Below the pieces are notes generated by a model. The model saw nothing but the letters and a program-made list of their open reading frames with translations, searched no databases and was not told the origin of the DNA. The position numbers and the translations under genes were made by a program. From the NCBI RefSeq assembly GCF_019084045.1, contig NZ_JAHRED010000001.1, positions 620,001 through 684,000 on the forward strand: a stretch of DNA of 64,000 nucleotides. The letters run 5' to 3'. Each line of letters starts with the position of its first letter. Position 1 is the first letter of the stretch. Source of the stretch: Paeniglutamicibacter quisquiliarum (lineage in GTDB: Bacteria; Actinomycetota; Actinomycetes; Actinomycetales; Micrococcaceae). Positions 41,696 through 51,334 of the stretch are shown piece after piece.

Positions 41696-42682
41696 CTATT
41701 TCCCGGGAAGGTTCAACTCTGCCCGAACGGCAAAATGGTCGCTGATCCCGGCTTCGACATTGGTGTTCGAGGTGACCTCCAGGCCGCGCACCAAAACATG
41801 GTCAAGGCGCATCATGGTAAAAGGCGACCGCGGCCAGGTGAAGCCAAGTAAGCCGCCATCCTGGTTGGGTTCTTCAAGGATCGTTGAGATCTTCTTGAAG
41901 GCGCGGTCGGTGCTGGTTGCATTGAAGTCACCCACGGCAACCATGTTTTCATGGGGATCGGTTCGCACCGCGGCTGCCAACTGGGCCAGCATTTCGTCAC
42001 GATCGACGTGGTCGTTCGGACGGGCCGAGGCAGCATGGATGACATAAAGCCGGACACGTCCGGAGTCTGTGTCGACGTCCGTGGACAGTGCACGCTTCCA
42101 GCCGAGTCCGAGCTCGAGCGGCTGGGAATTCATGAGTGGATACTTGCTCCAAACCCCCACCGTGCCCACCACGAAATGATGGGGATAACGCTCCTCCAGG
42201 GCGGCGGTGACGCGCTGGGCGCTGCCGGCGTCGAGTTCCTGCAGGGCAATGACGTCGCTTCCGCCGGCGGCCAGCTCAAGCGCCGATTGCGCGGCGGCCC
42301 CGGTACCCGCCTTGATGTTCTGGCTGCTGAGCACCATCGTGTGGGCACTGCGTTGGGGCGCCGACCAAGACAACGGGACAATGGCCGGGCCGAAGATGAA
42401 AAGCCACGTCAACGTCGGGACCAGCAGCACCACCAAGGAGGTTCGGCTCCGCGACGCCAAGGCCAGCAGGAGCAGCGCCGGAACCACCAAACCCAGCCAC
42501 GGCGCGGCATTGTCCAGGAGCAAGCCAAGACCCAGGACATCGGGAACCCTTGAGTGGAATGCCATCAGAAGGGCACCGGCCAGAGACCCGATAAGCACCA
42601 GGAAACGCAGGAAGCGGTGGGCGCGCGCTCGCCGGCGCGGCGGATTTTTCGCAGCGTGAGACCGGGCAGAATATACAGACAT
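41696..42682 (-). CDS. membrane-anchored endonuclease/exonuclease/phosphatase (EEP) family protein
   Basis: 328 residues. Two to three N-terminal membrane helices (about 24-43, 50-65 and 70-95) are followed by an EEP domain: metal-binding Asn in SSQNIKAG, Glu in ALQELDAG, then VAVGDFNATSTDRAF and the final SDHFAVRAEL. The layout (anchored, exported catalytic part) is usual for this widespread actinobacterial family, which probably hydrolyses phosphodiester bonds outside the cell. The substrate is unknown. Confidence 0.85.
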   Translation of the reverse strand: MSVYSARSHAAKNPPRRRARAHRFLRFLVLIGSLAGALLMAFHSRVPDVLGLGLLLDNAAPWLGLVVPALLLLALASRSRTSLVVLLVPTLTWLFIFGPAIVPLSWSAPQRSAHTMVLSSQNIKAGTGAAAQSALELAAGGSDVIALQELDAGSAQRVTAALEERYPHHFVVGTVGVWSKYPLMNSQPLELGLGWKRALSTDVDTDSGRVRLYVIHAASARPNDHVDRDEMLAQLAAAVRTDPHENMVAVGDFNATSTDRAFKKISTILEEPNQDGGLLGFTWPRSPFTMMRLDHVLVRGLEVTSNTNVEAGISDHFAVRAELNLPGK

Positions 42683-42930
42683 CGCTACCTAGGGTCGCAC
42701 ACTGTCCTGAGCGGCACATGAACCGCGGCTGTGATTCCGCCATGGATTGCCAGTGTGCAACCCGGAAGGGTTTGGAATCGGCCGGCGCGTGCCGGTGGGC
42801 GGCTGCCCATCTTCCCTCGACTCTGGCGGTGCAAGGTGAGATTCTAAAACTAGGAATATTAACCGCTACAAGGACTCTCCGGACCTGGCCGGATTGTTCG
42901 GTGGCACCATTCTGACGGGAAACGAACACC

Positions 42931-44184
42931 ATGAGCGAATCGGCGACGAAGGAACCGGCAGCCCAAGAAGAATTGGGGACCGTGGTGATTGGCGGCGGAC
43001 TTGCCGCGGCCCACTGCGTCCACGCACTGCGTGAGGGCGGCTATGCCAAGCCCATTACGCTCATCGCCTCCGAGAACGAAGTCCCCTATGAGCGGCCCCC
43101 GTTGTCCAAGGAGTTCCTCCAGGGCAACAAGCCCGCGCAGGAACTCGAACCCTTCCCCGCCGGCTGGTATGCCGACGCCGGTGTCGAGCTGCGCTTGGGC
43201 ACAACGGCCGAATCCATCGACGTCGCCGCCCGGCAGGTCACGCTGCGCGGCTCGGCAACCGTGGGCTACGAAAATCTCGTCATCGCCACCGGTTGCCGTT
43301 CGCGGCTGGGCGGTCGCAACGCCAACATGGACGGATGGGACCTGCCCGGCGTCTACACGTTGAGGTCGCTGGAGGACTCCAGGAAGCTCAAGGAGCAATT
43401 GGTTTCCGGCAAGAATCTGGTCATCATCGGCGCAGGGTGGATTGGCATGGAGGTCGCCGCCTCGGCGCGCGCGGCCGGAGTGGAAGTCACCGTTATCACC
43501 CCCGACGGGGTCCCACTCGCGACTGCCATGGGCACCGAATTCGGTGCCCACGTAGCGCAGCTGCACGTTGCCAACGGAGTCAAGTGCCGCTTCGGGACCG
43601 CAGTCAGCGGGATCGGCTCGGACCCCCGGAAGGGTTTGGTGGTGCAGACGCCAACCGGGGACGTCCCCGCGGATTTCGTCTTGTTGGCCATCGGTGCGGT
43701 GCCCAACAACGAACTGGCCGAAGCCGCCGGACTTGAAATCGGCACCGGCGTCGTTGTCGATGAACACCTGCGCAGCAGCGACCCGAATATCCTGGCCATC
43801 GGCGACATCGCAGAGGCATACAACACCACCTTGGGCCGGGCCATGCGCGTCGAACACTGGGACAACGCCATCCGACAGGGCAAGCTCGCCGCGGCCACCA
43901 TCCTGGGACGCGACGAATCCTACGACTGGTTGCCATACTTCTTTACCGACCAATTTGATTTGGGCATGGAATACGTGGGTGACCGGGCCGCAGACGACGA
44001 AGTGGTCGTGCGCGGCGACATGTCCGCGGGGGAGTTCATCATCTTCTGGCTGCGCCATGGCGTGATCACCGCAGCCATGAACGTGAACATCTGGGACGTC
44101 AACGACCACCTGCGCAGCATGATCGGCAAGAACATCCCCGTCTCCACGCTGCAGGACTCCGACAACGAATTGACGGCGCTGTAG
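42931..44184 (+). CDS. FAD-dependent NAD(P)H-ferredoxin reductase family protein
   Basis: 417 residues. FAD motif TVVIGGGLAAAHCVHAL, YERPPLSKEFLQGN, NAD(P) motif LVIIGAGWIGMEVAASARAAG and ILAIGDIAEAYN are all present; the C-terminal reductase domain ends normally. It is the second such enzyme in the window but has no ferredoxin next to it, so its partner is unknown. Divergent from the EEP gene. Confidence 0.86.
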   Translation: MSESATKEPAAQEELGTVVIGGGLAAAHCVHALREGGYAKPITLIASENEVPYERPPLSKEFLQGNKPAQELEPFPAGWYADAGVELRLGTTAESIDVAARQVTLRGSATVGYENLVIATGCRSRLGGRNANMDGWDLPGVYTLRSLEDSRKLKEQLVSGKNLVIIGAGWIGMEVAASARAAGVEVTVITPDGVPLATAMGTEFGAHVAQLHVANGVKCRFGTAVSGIGSDPRKGLVVQTPTGDVPADFVLLAIGAVPNNELAEAAGLEIGTGVVVDEHLRSSDPNILAIGDIAEAYNTTLGRAMRVEHWDNAIRQGKLAAATILGRDESYDWLPYFFTDQFDLGMEYVGDRAADDEVVVRGDMSAGEFIIFWLRHGVITAAMNVNIWDVNDHLRSMIGKNIPVSTLQDSDNELTAL

Positions 44185-44395
44185 CGCCATGCGAGGGCGT
44201 GCCGGGTCCGGCATTCAGGAAGCCGGCCTGCTCGGCATGGCCAGTGCCGGATTCGATGTGACGGTCGGGGCCGTGGGCGTGCTCACGATCGTTCCTGCCA
44301 ACACCGGTGGCCACGTAGGCTTGAGGTGGCGGCGACGAGGCCAGATGCACTTCACCCTGCCGCCTACCCACCGCTGAACCATTGAAAAGGTACCC

Positions 44396-45625
44396 GTGAA
44401 TTCCGACGCAACTGTCCTGGGCAACAGCAAGCAGGCCCACAGCACCCAACTATCCGGAAGGGCACTGTTCCTGGCGGTGGTGGCACTTGCCATGGGCGGG
44501 TTCGGGATTGGCACCACGGAATTCTCCATCATGGGACTGCTCCAGGAAGGTGCCGCGGACCTGGGCGTCAGCAATGCCCGGATGGGCCTGCTGATCTCCG
44601 CCTACGCGCTTGGCGTGGTCGTCGGCGCCCCGATCCTGACCGCGTTGGGTGCCAAGGTCGCCCGCAAGACCATGGTGCTGTGGCTCATGGCGTTCTTCAC
44701 GCTTGCCAACCTCAGTTCGCTCTTCGCCGCGAACTATGAATGGATGCTCGTCTCCCGGTTCCTGGCGGGTCTCCCGCACGGAGCGTACTTCGGCATCGCG
44801 GCCATCCTGGCGGGCACCCTGGTGCCGGCATCGATGCGCGGCCGTGCCATCGCGTGGGTGATGCTGGGCCTCGCAGTCGCCAACGTCATTGGCGTACCAC
44901 TGGTGACCTTCCTGGGCCAGAGCCTTGGCTGGCGCTGGATGTTCGCGGTGGTCGGGATAGTGGGTGCGTTGACCTGGGTCGCCATCCGCGTGTTTGTGCC
45001 GTTTTCCCCTGCTCACGCCGGCGCAAGCATCCGCAGGGAACTTTCGGCCCTGCGCAGCGGACAGGTCTGGATGGCCATGCTGACCGGCATTGTCGGCTTT
45101 GGCGGGTTCTTCGCCGTGTATTCCTACATCAGCCCAATCCTGACCGACGTCACGGGGCTGCCAATCTCGGCCGTGCCGCTGGTGTTGGGACTTTACGGAA
45201 TCGGCATGGTCGTCGGTTCATTGATCGGCGGGCGCCTGGCCGACTGGTCGGTCCTCGGTGCCATTTACGTTGCGACCACCGCCATGGTCGTCTTCATGAC
45301 CTTGTTCGGCCTGGTCTCCACCCACGCGGTCCCCGCTCTCATCCTGGTCTTCATCCTCGGTGGCACCGGGTCGCTTCTGGTGCCCGCCCTCCAGGCGCTG
45401 CTCATGGACTCCGCGCCGCACGCCCAATCCCTGGCCGCGTCGCTGAACCACTCTGCACTGAACGTGGCAAACGCCCTGGGTGCCGGGCTGGGTGCCGCCG
45501 TGATCACCGCCGGCTTGGGGTATCGGGCACCCTCGTTCCTGGGCGCCGGCCTCGCCTTGGTCGGCCTGCTGCTGGCCCTGGCCACGGGCTGGCGTGCCAA
45601 GCGACTTGCGGCGGCAGGGAAGTAG
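44396..45625 (+). CDS. MFS transporter, DHA1 (AraJ/PbuE-like) type
   Basis: 409 residues from GTG 44396 with AAAAGG upstream. The TM1 sequence FGIGTTEFSIMGLLQEGAADL is the DHA1-family signature. GLLISAYALGVVVGAPILTAL is TM2, and the motif-A region is GAKVARKTM. Such proteins export drugs, sugars or nucleosides. It is convergent with a TetR gene, whose stop is 19 bp away. Confidence 0.84.
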   Translation: MNSDATVLGNSKQAHSTQLSGRALFLAVVALAMGGFGIGTTEFSIMGLLQEGAADLGVSNARMGLLISAYALGVVVGAPILTALGAKVARKTMVLWLMAFFTLANLSSLFAANYEWMLVSRFLAGLPHGAYFGIAAILAGTLVPASMRGRAIAWVMLGLAVANVIGVPLVTFLGQSLGWRWMFAVVGIVGALTWVAIRVFVPFSPAHAGASIRRELSALRSGQVWMAMLTGIVGFGGFFAVYSYISPILTDVTGLPISAVPLVLGLYGIGMVVGSLIGGRLADWSVLGAIYVATTAMVVFMTLFGLVSTHAVPALILVFILGGTGSLLVPALQALLMDSAPHAQSLAASLNHSALNVANALGAGLGAAVITAGLGYRAPSFLGAGLALVGLLLALATGWRAKRLAAAGK

Positions 45626-45644
45626 CCTCGCAGTAGTTGCCGGG

Positions 45645-46259
45645 CTATGCGTTGCCCGGCGTGGCCCGGATGGACGCCAGCTTGCGATCCATCGCTTCGT
45701 GGGTCTGTTCCATCAGCAGCTTCATGGTGCCAACGACATCGAGGGATCGATCCACCAGCCACTGCTGCTGCAGCCCGTCCGCCGTCGCCAGGACCATCCG
45801 GGTCATCGCACGGAAGTACTCGAGCTCTTCTTCCGAGGGCCGCGGCTTGTCGCGGTAGTAGGACTCCTCGGAAATCTGCATCAGCCGGGCATTTCGCTCC
45901 TGGAAGTATGCAGCGGCGGGATGCTCCGGGTCCGCGGCGGCGGCGGCCATGGTGACAAAGAGTGCAATCAGGCCGGGCTCGCTGTGCCCCTGCCCCAGGA
46001 CATCGGCCAGGCGCCCCTCCTGCTCCTCGATGGTGCCGTCGATCTCGTTGCGGGCGTCGCGCTCGCGCAGGATCTGTACGAGAAGGTCTTCCTTGGATTC
46101 GAAGTAGTGCATCACCCCGGCCAGGGACAGGTCGCAAAGGCTTGCGACCTTGCGCAGCGATGTTCCCCGGTAACCCTCGACGGCGAACACCTCCAGTGCG
46201 ACGTCTAGAATCTCGGCGCGCTTAGCGATGCCCTTTGCGTATGATCCACGTATTGCCAT
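45645..46259 (-). CDS. TetR-family regulator
   Basis: 204 residues from ATG 46259. HTH: AEILDVALEVFAVEGYRGTS, then LRKVASLCDLSLAGVMHYFESKEDLL. TACTCT lies 6 nt before the ATG and no ribosome binding site is visible, so the mRNA is probably leaderless. The longer upstream frame has no homologous character. It ends beside the MFS gene, which may be its target, though the two do not share a promoter region. Confidence 0.85.
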   Translation of the reverse strand: MAIRGSYAKGIAKRAEILDVALEVFAVEGYRGTSLRKVASLCDLSLAGVMHYFESKEDLLVQILRERDARNEIDGTIEEQEGRLADVLGQGHSEPGLIALFVTMAAAAADPEHPAAAYFQERNARLMQISEESYYRDKPRPSEEELEYFRAMTRMVLATADGLQQQWLVDRSLDVVGTMKLLMEQTHEAMDRKLASIRATPGNA

Positions 46260-46691
46260 GTTGCTAGAGTAGCGAGATTCTGGGCCATTTCTTACTAACC
46301 TGTCATGCGTCGGTATTTGGTGCGGGGCCTGACCTGTAAAGACTCGGCGAAATCCATTCCCCGGCACTCGGGGTGGGGCACCCGGAAATCGTCCTCGTTC
46401 CGGAGGCACAGGACGACGCGGCAGGCATCGCCCCGCCGCCCTCGCCTCACCGAGATGTCGGCATATCCGCGGCTCCAGGCACTGCGCGGCGGGCTGTGAT
46501 TGACGTCATGTTACGATGGCGGGCGGGTGATTTTTCCGCGCGTTTTAGCCCTTCGGGTACGTTCCCGGATGGGATTTCGGCCGTGAGAAATGCCAGCGGC
46601 CCGCGATCGATTGGCGTTGGGGTGCCATCGTGCTGTAGATTATTATCTCGGTTCGGCAGCCCTTCGGGAAAGCCTGAAACCAATCCTTTTC
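46260..46691. other. 432-bp interval before tRNA-Ala, no gene seen
   Basis: No credible reading frame. TGACGTCA (46501-46508) is a perfect 8-bp palindrome. TAGATTATTATC about 40 bp before the tRNA is a candidate -10 region for the tRNA. Confidence 0.45.
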
Positions 46692-46764
46692 GGGGGTATG
46701 GCGCAGTTGGTAGCGCGTCTGCATGGCATGCAGAAGGTCAGGGGTTCGAATCCCCTTACCTCCA
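46692..46764 (+). tRNA. tRNA-Ala (anticodon GGC)
   Basis: Complete cloverleaf over 73 nt: acceptor GGGGGTA with TACCTCC (including G3-U70), D arm GCGC-AGTTGGTA-GCGC, anticodon arm TCTGC-ATGGCAT-GCAGA and T arm AGGGG-TTCGAAT-CCCCT. The loop ATGGCAT gives GGC, reading GCC/GCU. Confidence 0.95.
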
Positions 46765-46772
46765 CGAAATAC

Positions 46773-46805
46773 AAAAGGTCCCAGACATTGCGTCTGGGAC
46801 TTTTT
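46773..46805 (+). terminator. intrinsic terminator of tRNA-Ala
   Basis: GTCCCAGAC-ATTGC-GTCTGGGAC is followed directly by TTTTT. Confidence 0.88.
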
Positions 46806-46826
46806 GCGTTGTCCGAGTCGGGCGGC

Positions 46827-47243
46827 TCAGCCGACCGCCCGGTATCCGGAGTAGCCAATCATGGCCCGGAGCCACGTCACCAGGGGATCGATCCCGGTGT
46901 GCGGACGGCCATCATCCCCGACGGTAAAGACCGGGACCTCGCCGCGCATGCGCCTGGGCAGCTGGCGAAGAATGCGGTCGGTGTCGCCGGTTCCGGTCAG
47001 AAGCAGTGCAACGGGCCGGAATCCGAAGACGGCATTGGCCAACGCCAGCCCATGCATGCGGGAAAAGCGCAGCGGACCGACCAGGACCGTTGCGTCAAAG
47101 TACACCAGCTCGTGGGCAGAGGAGCTGGCGACCTCGAGAATTTCGCTGTGCAGCTCGTGGGTGTGCAGTTTTTCCGCCAGTTCGGCGGCCCGCTGCCTGG
47201 CCAGTGCATCACGCTGGTAATAGACGATTGCAACGCGATCCAT
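46827..47243 (-). CDS. hypothetical protein, possible flavodoxin-like fold
   Basis: 138 residues from ATG 47243 with GAGGGA upstream. It begins VAIVYYQRDALARQRAAELAEKL and contains ATVLVGPLRFSRMHGLALANAV and VALLLTGTGD. The strand-helix order and the loop after strand 1 recall flavodoxin-like proteins such as HemG, but the phosphate-binding loop is not canonical. No partner genes are evident. It is convergent with the tRNA. Confidence 0.6.
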   Translation of the reverse strand: MDRVAIVYYQRDALARQRAAELAEKLHTHELHSEILEVASSSAHELVYFDATVLVGPLRFSRMHGLALANAVFGFRPVALLLTGTGDTDRILRQLPRRMRGEVPVFTVGDDGRPHTGIDPLVTWLRAMIGYSGYRAVG

Positions 47244-47505
47244 GTGAATCCCTCATCCCTGCGACAAATGCATGCTCCGGGTCGAATGCCCGCGGACCAT
47301 CCCACTTCACGCTAGGCCCAAAAGCCGTGAAATGGCTGGGAAACCATTGCCTGCACGCATGGCCAAGCCGTAACCGTTCGTCGGTGCAGACGCGGCGTTC
47401 TGCACGATTTGGGAACGAATTGGCACATCGATTGCGCGGGCGGCCCGCTGGCCGCATACTTGCCGCAAGAGTCTTCTTGGGGAAGCAAATTGAGGGTGAA
47501 TAGAG

Positions 47506-48741
47506 ATGCTGTGGCATTGGGGACAAAGCAATCTTGCTTGGGGCGCCTGCGGAATTTTCTTGGCAGCAGGACTGGTCATTTCAGCGGGGTCGATAGCGGA
47601 AACCGGAGCGCCTCATGCGCCCGGATCCCCGGGCGTGATTCAGGTACAGGGCGCAGCTTCGACTTCGGTGATGGTGGCTACCGCGTTGCCGTCCAAGGTC
47701 AAGACCACCGCGAACCTGAACCTGCGGACGGGGCCGAGCACGGCGTATCGGATCCTGGTGACCATCCCGCAGGGGACCACGGTCAACGTATTGGCCCAGG
47801 CGTCCACCGGTTGGTACAAGGTCAGCTACGCCGGATACATCGGCTGGGTCAGCAACAGCTACGTGAGCATCGTGAGTTCATCGACACCGAGCACGCTGCC
47901 TGCCACGGTGAGAACAACCGCCAACCTCAACCTGCGCACGGGCCCAAGCACCGCCTACTGGATCCTGGCGACCATTCCACAGGGCACCACCGTGAAGGTG
48001 TTGGCCCGCGCAGCCAATGGCTGGTACAAAGTCAGCTATGCGGGACTCACCGGATGGGTCAGCAACGCCTACGTCACCACCAGTACCGGTACATCGGCAC
48101 CCTCGGCGCCGCAGTCCACGGGCCCAAACCGCACCTCGCGGGTGGTATTGACCTTTGACGACTGTCCGCGCACGCTCAGCTCCTTCACCTCCACGATCAA
48201 GTACGCCGCGGACCACAACATGGGCCTGGTGCTCGCCCCCACGGGCAATTGCCTCTCATCCTTCCGGTCACGTTATGGCGTGGATCTGGCTTCACTGGCC
48301 CGCGCCAAGGGGCAATGGGTCATCAACCATTCGGTGAGCCATCCCGACTTGCGTCCGCTGAGCTGCTCGGCCGCCGCCGCCGAACTTGGCGGATCCGGGG
48401 TGCACACCAACTTCGGACGCCCGCCCTATGGCGCCATTGATGCGAGTGTGCGGTGCGCCTACGACCGGGTCGGCATGGCGATCTGGACTTGGTCGCGCGA
48501 CACCCTGGACTGGAGCACGAAGTCCAAGTCCATCACGGTGGCCCGCGCATCGGCGGCCAGGCCGGGGGACACCGTCCTGATGCACATGCAGTGGCAGGGC
48601 TTTGCGCCGGACTCGCTCCGGCAGATCAAGGCCAACCTGGCCAACCGCGGCGTCGGGGTCTGCCGCGCCTACCACGGGTCCGACGGAGCCGGGGCGGTGG
48701 CCAGGACCCCGGTCCTGCTGCCCTCCTCGCTGCCTTGCTAG
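47506..48741 (+). CDS. secreted SH3-SH3-polysaccharide deacetylase
   Basis: 411 residues. An N-terminal signal segment (about 10-30) is followed by two SH3_3 domains (residues 64-120 and 134-190) that are nearly identical and exactly 70 residues apart. The NodB domain starts near 212. Its motif 1 is LTFDDCP, motif 2 is NHSVSHPD, motif 3 is GRPPYG and motif 5 is VLMHMQW. The SH3 pair probably binds peptidoglycan and the catalytic domain removes N- or O-acetyl groups from wall glycans. The extra Cys residues may form disulphides outside the cell. Confidence 0.87.
   Translation: MLWHWGQSNLAWGACGIFLAAGLVISAGSIAETGAPHAPGSPGVIQVQGAASTSVMVATALPSKVKTTANLNLRTGPSTAYRILVTIPQGTTVNVLAQASTGWYKVSYAGYIGWVSNSYVSIVSSSTPSTLPATVRTTANLNLRTGPSTAYWILATIPQGTTVKVLARAANGWYKVSYAGLTGWVSNAYVTTSTGTSAPSAPQSTGPNRTSRVVLTFDDCPRTLSSFTSTIKYAADHNMGLVLAPTGNCLSSFRSRYGVDLASLARAKGQWVINHSVSHPDLRPLSCSAAAAELGGSGVHTNFGRPPYGAIDASVRCAYDRVGMAIWTWSRDTLDWSTKSKSITVARASAARPGDTVLMHMQWQGFAPDSLRQIKANLANRGVGVCRAYHGSDGAGAVARTPVLLPSSLPC
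47698..48075 (+). repeat. two 168-bp direct repeats encoding SH3 domains
   Basis: Copies at 47698-47865 and 47908-48075 are offset by exactly 210 bp. The encoded peptides differ at only about a dozen positions, so the duplication looks fairly recent or under strong selection. Confidence 0.75.
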
Positions 48742-48775
48742 AGCGGGCACCCGGAGCCTGATGCGGGGTGCGGCA

Positions 48776-49921
48776 TCACAGGCGCCGTGCCCCGGGGCCG
48801 GGGACCACGGAGAAGATTTCCGGGGTGATGTATCCGGCCTCGGCAAAGGCGCGCCGCACCGCTGCCGAAACGCCCTCCGCATGCGATGCCTCGATCAGCG
48901 CGATCGCGGATCCGCCGAATCCGCCGCCGGTCATGCGTGCGCCGATGGCGCCCGCGGCCATGGACGTGTCAACGGCCAGGTCCAATTCGACGCAGGAGAT
49001 TCCGAAGTCGTCGCGCATCGAGGCGTGGCTGGCCAGCAGGAGCCCGCCGATGGCGGCAGGTCCACGGCTCTCGAGCAGTTCGACGGTGTCCAGCACCCGC
49101 TGGTTCTCGGTGACGATGTGCTTGACCCTGCGATAGATCTCCGGTGCCAGCGTTTCCCGGGCCTCGTCCAGGCGCTCGGTCCCGACATCGCGCAGGGCGG
49201 CGACGCCCAGTTCCCGGGCACCCCGCGTGCAGGCGAGCACCAGTTCCCGGTAGCCGCCCGAATCGTGTGAATGGCTGACCCTGGTGTCAATGACCAAGAC
49301 CTGGAGGCCGCTGGCCGCCAGCGGCAGATCGACCTGGCGGGCATCCCGGGTGCGGCAGTCCAGGAACAGGGCATGGTCGGGGGTGCTCAGCAGCGACGCC
49401 GACTGGTCAAGGATGCCGGTGGGCGCCCCGACGAACTCGTTTTCCGCCAACTGGCAGATCAGCACGAGTTCCTCGCGCGACAGGCCCAACCCCAGGTGTT
49501 CGTTCAGGCCCAACGCCACTGCGCATTCGATGGCGGCCGAGGACGAGAGGCCGGCACCGACCGGCACCGTCGAATCCAGCAGGATGTCGGCGCCGGGCAG
49601 CGCGAAGCCGCGCTGTTCCATCGCCCAGAAGACCCCGGCGACGTAGCGGGCCCAGGGGGCCACCATCGAGGGAACCAACCCGTTGGCCTGGGCCTCGACC
49701 ACCTGTCCGCCGCGGGTCGAGGCGATGCGCAGCAGCCGCCCGGACTCCCTGGGACGGATCCTCAGCCCGATGCCTGCCACCTTGTCGATGGCGAAGGGCA
49801 ACACGAACCCCTCGTTGTAGTCGGTGTGCTCGCCAATGAGGTTCACCCGTCCCGGCGCGGCGAAGCAGGCCTCGGGGGCGTTTCCGTAAAGGGCGGTGAA
49901 TGCGTCGGCCAAGGTGGTCAT
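48776..49921 (-). CDS. galK: galactokinase
   Basis: 381 residues from ATG 49921, with AAGGAC upstream. The galactokinase signature GRVNLIGEHTDYNEG and the GHMP ATP-loop PVGAGLSSSAAIE are intact. TGGGFGGSAIALIE near the C-terminus completes the family. It phosphorylates galactose in the Leloir pathway. It lies 11 bp after galT in the same operon. Confidence 0.95.
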   Translation of the reverse strand: MTTLADAFTALYGNAPEACFAAPGRVNLIGEHTDYNEGFVLPFAIDKVAGIGLRIRPRESGRLLRIASTRGGQVVEAQANGLVPSMVAPWARYVAGVFWAMEQRGFALPGADILLDSTVPVGAGLSSSAAIECAVALGLNEHLGLGLSREELVLICQLAENEFVGAPTGILDQSASLLSTPDHALFLDCRTRDARQVDLPLAASGLQVLVIDTRVSHSHDSGGYRELVLACTRGARELGVAALRDVGTERLDEARETLAPEIYRRVKHIVTENQRVLDTVELLESRGPAAIGGLLLASHASMRDDFGISCVELDLAVDTSMAAGAIGARMTGGGFGGSAIALIEASHAEGVSAAVRRAFAEAGYITPEIFSVVPGPGARRL

Positions 49922-49932
49922 TGCGCGGTCCT

Positions 49933-51069
49933 TCACAGGGCTGGGGCGTGGGATTCGAGGCGGGCGGCGGCCTCGCGCAGGGACTCGGCGGTGGCTTCGG
50001 GCGTGACGTCCCCGATGAAGGCCCCCATGGCGGCCTCGGACCCGGCCAGGTACTTGAGCTTGTTTTCGGCCCGCCGCGGGGAGGTCAACTGCAGGTGCAG
50101 CCACGCCTCGGCCCGCTGCTCGTGGTGCCTCGGTGCCTGGAACCAGCCGGCGATGTAGGGCGTGGGTGTGGGGTAGAGAGCATCCACGCTGGAGAGCAGC
50201 CGGTGGTACATCGATGCGAGTTCGTCGCGTTCGGCCCCGGTGAGCTCCCCGAGGTCGGCCACCTGGCGGTGCGGCACCAGATGGATCTCGACCGGCATGC
50301 GGGAGGCATAGGGGACGAAGGTGGTGAAATGGGTGCCGCGTTCAAGGACGCGACGGCCGTCGGCGACCTCGAAGTCCAGGACGTCGGCCATGAGGTTGCG
50401 CCCCGTGCGTGTTCGGTGTGCGGCAGCCCGCGCCAGGTGGTTTTCGGTGCGCGGGGTGACGTAGGGGTAGGCGTAGAGCTGCCCGTGCGGATGGTGCAGG
50501 GTCACGCCGATGTCGGCACCGCGGTTTTCAAAGGGGAAGACCTGTGCGACACCCTCGAGCCGGCCCAGCTCCCGCGTGCGGTGGGCCCATGCCTCGATCA
50601 CGGTGCGGATGCGCTGGGCTCCGAGGGAGGCCAGCGAATCGGTGTGCCCGGGCCCGAAGGAGATGACCTCGCAGCGGCCGTGGGAGGGGCGCGCCGCGCC
50701 GAGCTCGACCGGGGCGTCCACTGCATGCTGTTCGGGCCCGAAGGACGGGAATCGGTTTTCAAAGACCACGACGTCGTAGGAGCCGGCCGGGATTTCACTG
50801 GCCATTTCCGGGCGCGTGGGACACAGCGGGCATTGGCTCGCCGCGGGCAGGTGAGTGCGGGTTTGGCGGTGTGCGGCAAAGGAAATCCATTCACCGCTCA
50901 GGGCGTCGTAGCGCAGCTGCGATGTCGCCGGGCGGTCCGGCAGCTCACGGGTGTCCAGGGGGGCCAGGAAGCCGGCGGGAGCGTGACCGCCGTCGAAGAA
51001 GTAGAGGAGCTCACGCCCGTCGGCAAGCTCGGCGCGTACGGGGCTCGCAGGACTAGTCTTCTGTTCCAC
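49933..51069 (-). CDS. galT: galactose-1-phosphate uridylyltransferase
   Basis: 378 residues from GTG 51069, chosen because AGGAGA precedes it. The catalytic HPHGQ follows the conserved ENRGADIGVTL. Zn ligands include the Cys pair CPLCP and further His residues; FVPYASRMPVEIHLVPHR is typical of the second half. It exchanges UDP-glucose and galactose-1-phosphate. It is the first gene of galT-galK and is divergent from the DeoR gene. Confidence 0.94.
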   Translation of the reverse strand: MEQKTSPASPVRAELADGRELLYFFDGGHAPAGFLAPLDTRELPDRPATSQLRYDALSGEWISFAAHRQTRTHLPAASQCPLCPTRPEMASEIPAGSYDVVVFENRFPSFGPEQHAVDAPVELGAARPSHGRCEVISFGPGHTDSLASLGAQRIRTVIEAWAHRTRELGRLEGVAQVFPFENRGADIGVTLHHPHGQLYAYPYVTPRTENHLARAAAHRTRTGRNLMADVLDFEVADGRRVLERGTHFTTFVPYASRMPVEIHLVPHRQVADLGELTGAERDELASMYHRLLSSVDALYPTPTPYIAGWFQAPRHHEQRAEAWLHLQLTSPRRAENKLKYLAGSEAAMGAFIGDVTPEATAESLREAAARLESHAPAL

Positions 51070-51258
51070 GGCGTCTCCTGGGTGATGTGCGAAAAGAGTC
51101 AAATTCAAACAAATTCGATCACATTCTATCGGAGAGTGGCGTCGCGCGAAAGGCCCGATCGTTCCGCCGTTGGCGATCCGTGCTGGTCAGCCTTCAACTC
51201 AACCGTCGGTCGCCAGGGAAGCCCGCGGACGGTCGGCGGGACATATTTCGCGCAACTT

Positions 51259-51299
51259 CGAACAAATCTCCCCGAAATGTGTTCGTTTTTCGCTACCAT
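51259..51299 (+). promoter_or_regulatory. operator and promoter of the deoR-type gene
   Basis: CGAACA (51259-51264) and TGTTCG (51280-51285) are perfect inverted copies 15 bp apart, just upstream of a TACCAT -10-like box (51294-51299). AT-rich CAAATTCAAACAAATTCGATC sequences near 51100 on the galT side may be a further site. This is the layout of an autoregulated DeoR operator. Confidence 0.45.
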
Positions 51300-51334
51300 G
51301 GAGGGCGAACAGACGCCCGAACGAACGGATCGCC

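Noticed and set aside
46501-46508. TGACGTCA as a CRE-type regulator site
   Set aside because: An isolated 8-bp palindrome with no repeat or suitable promoter next to it; chance occurrence is likely.
47698-48075. direct repeats as a possible CRISPR or tandem-repeat array
   Set aside because: The copies lie in one reading frame and encode SH3 domains; there are only two.
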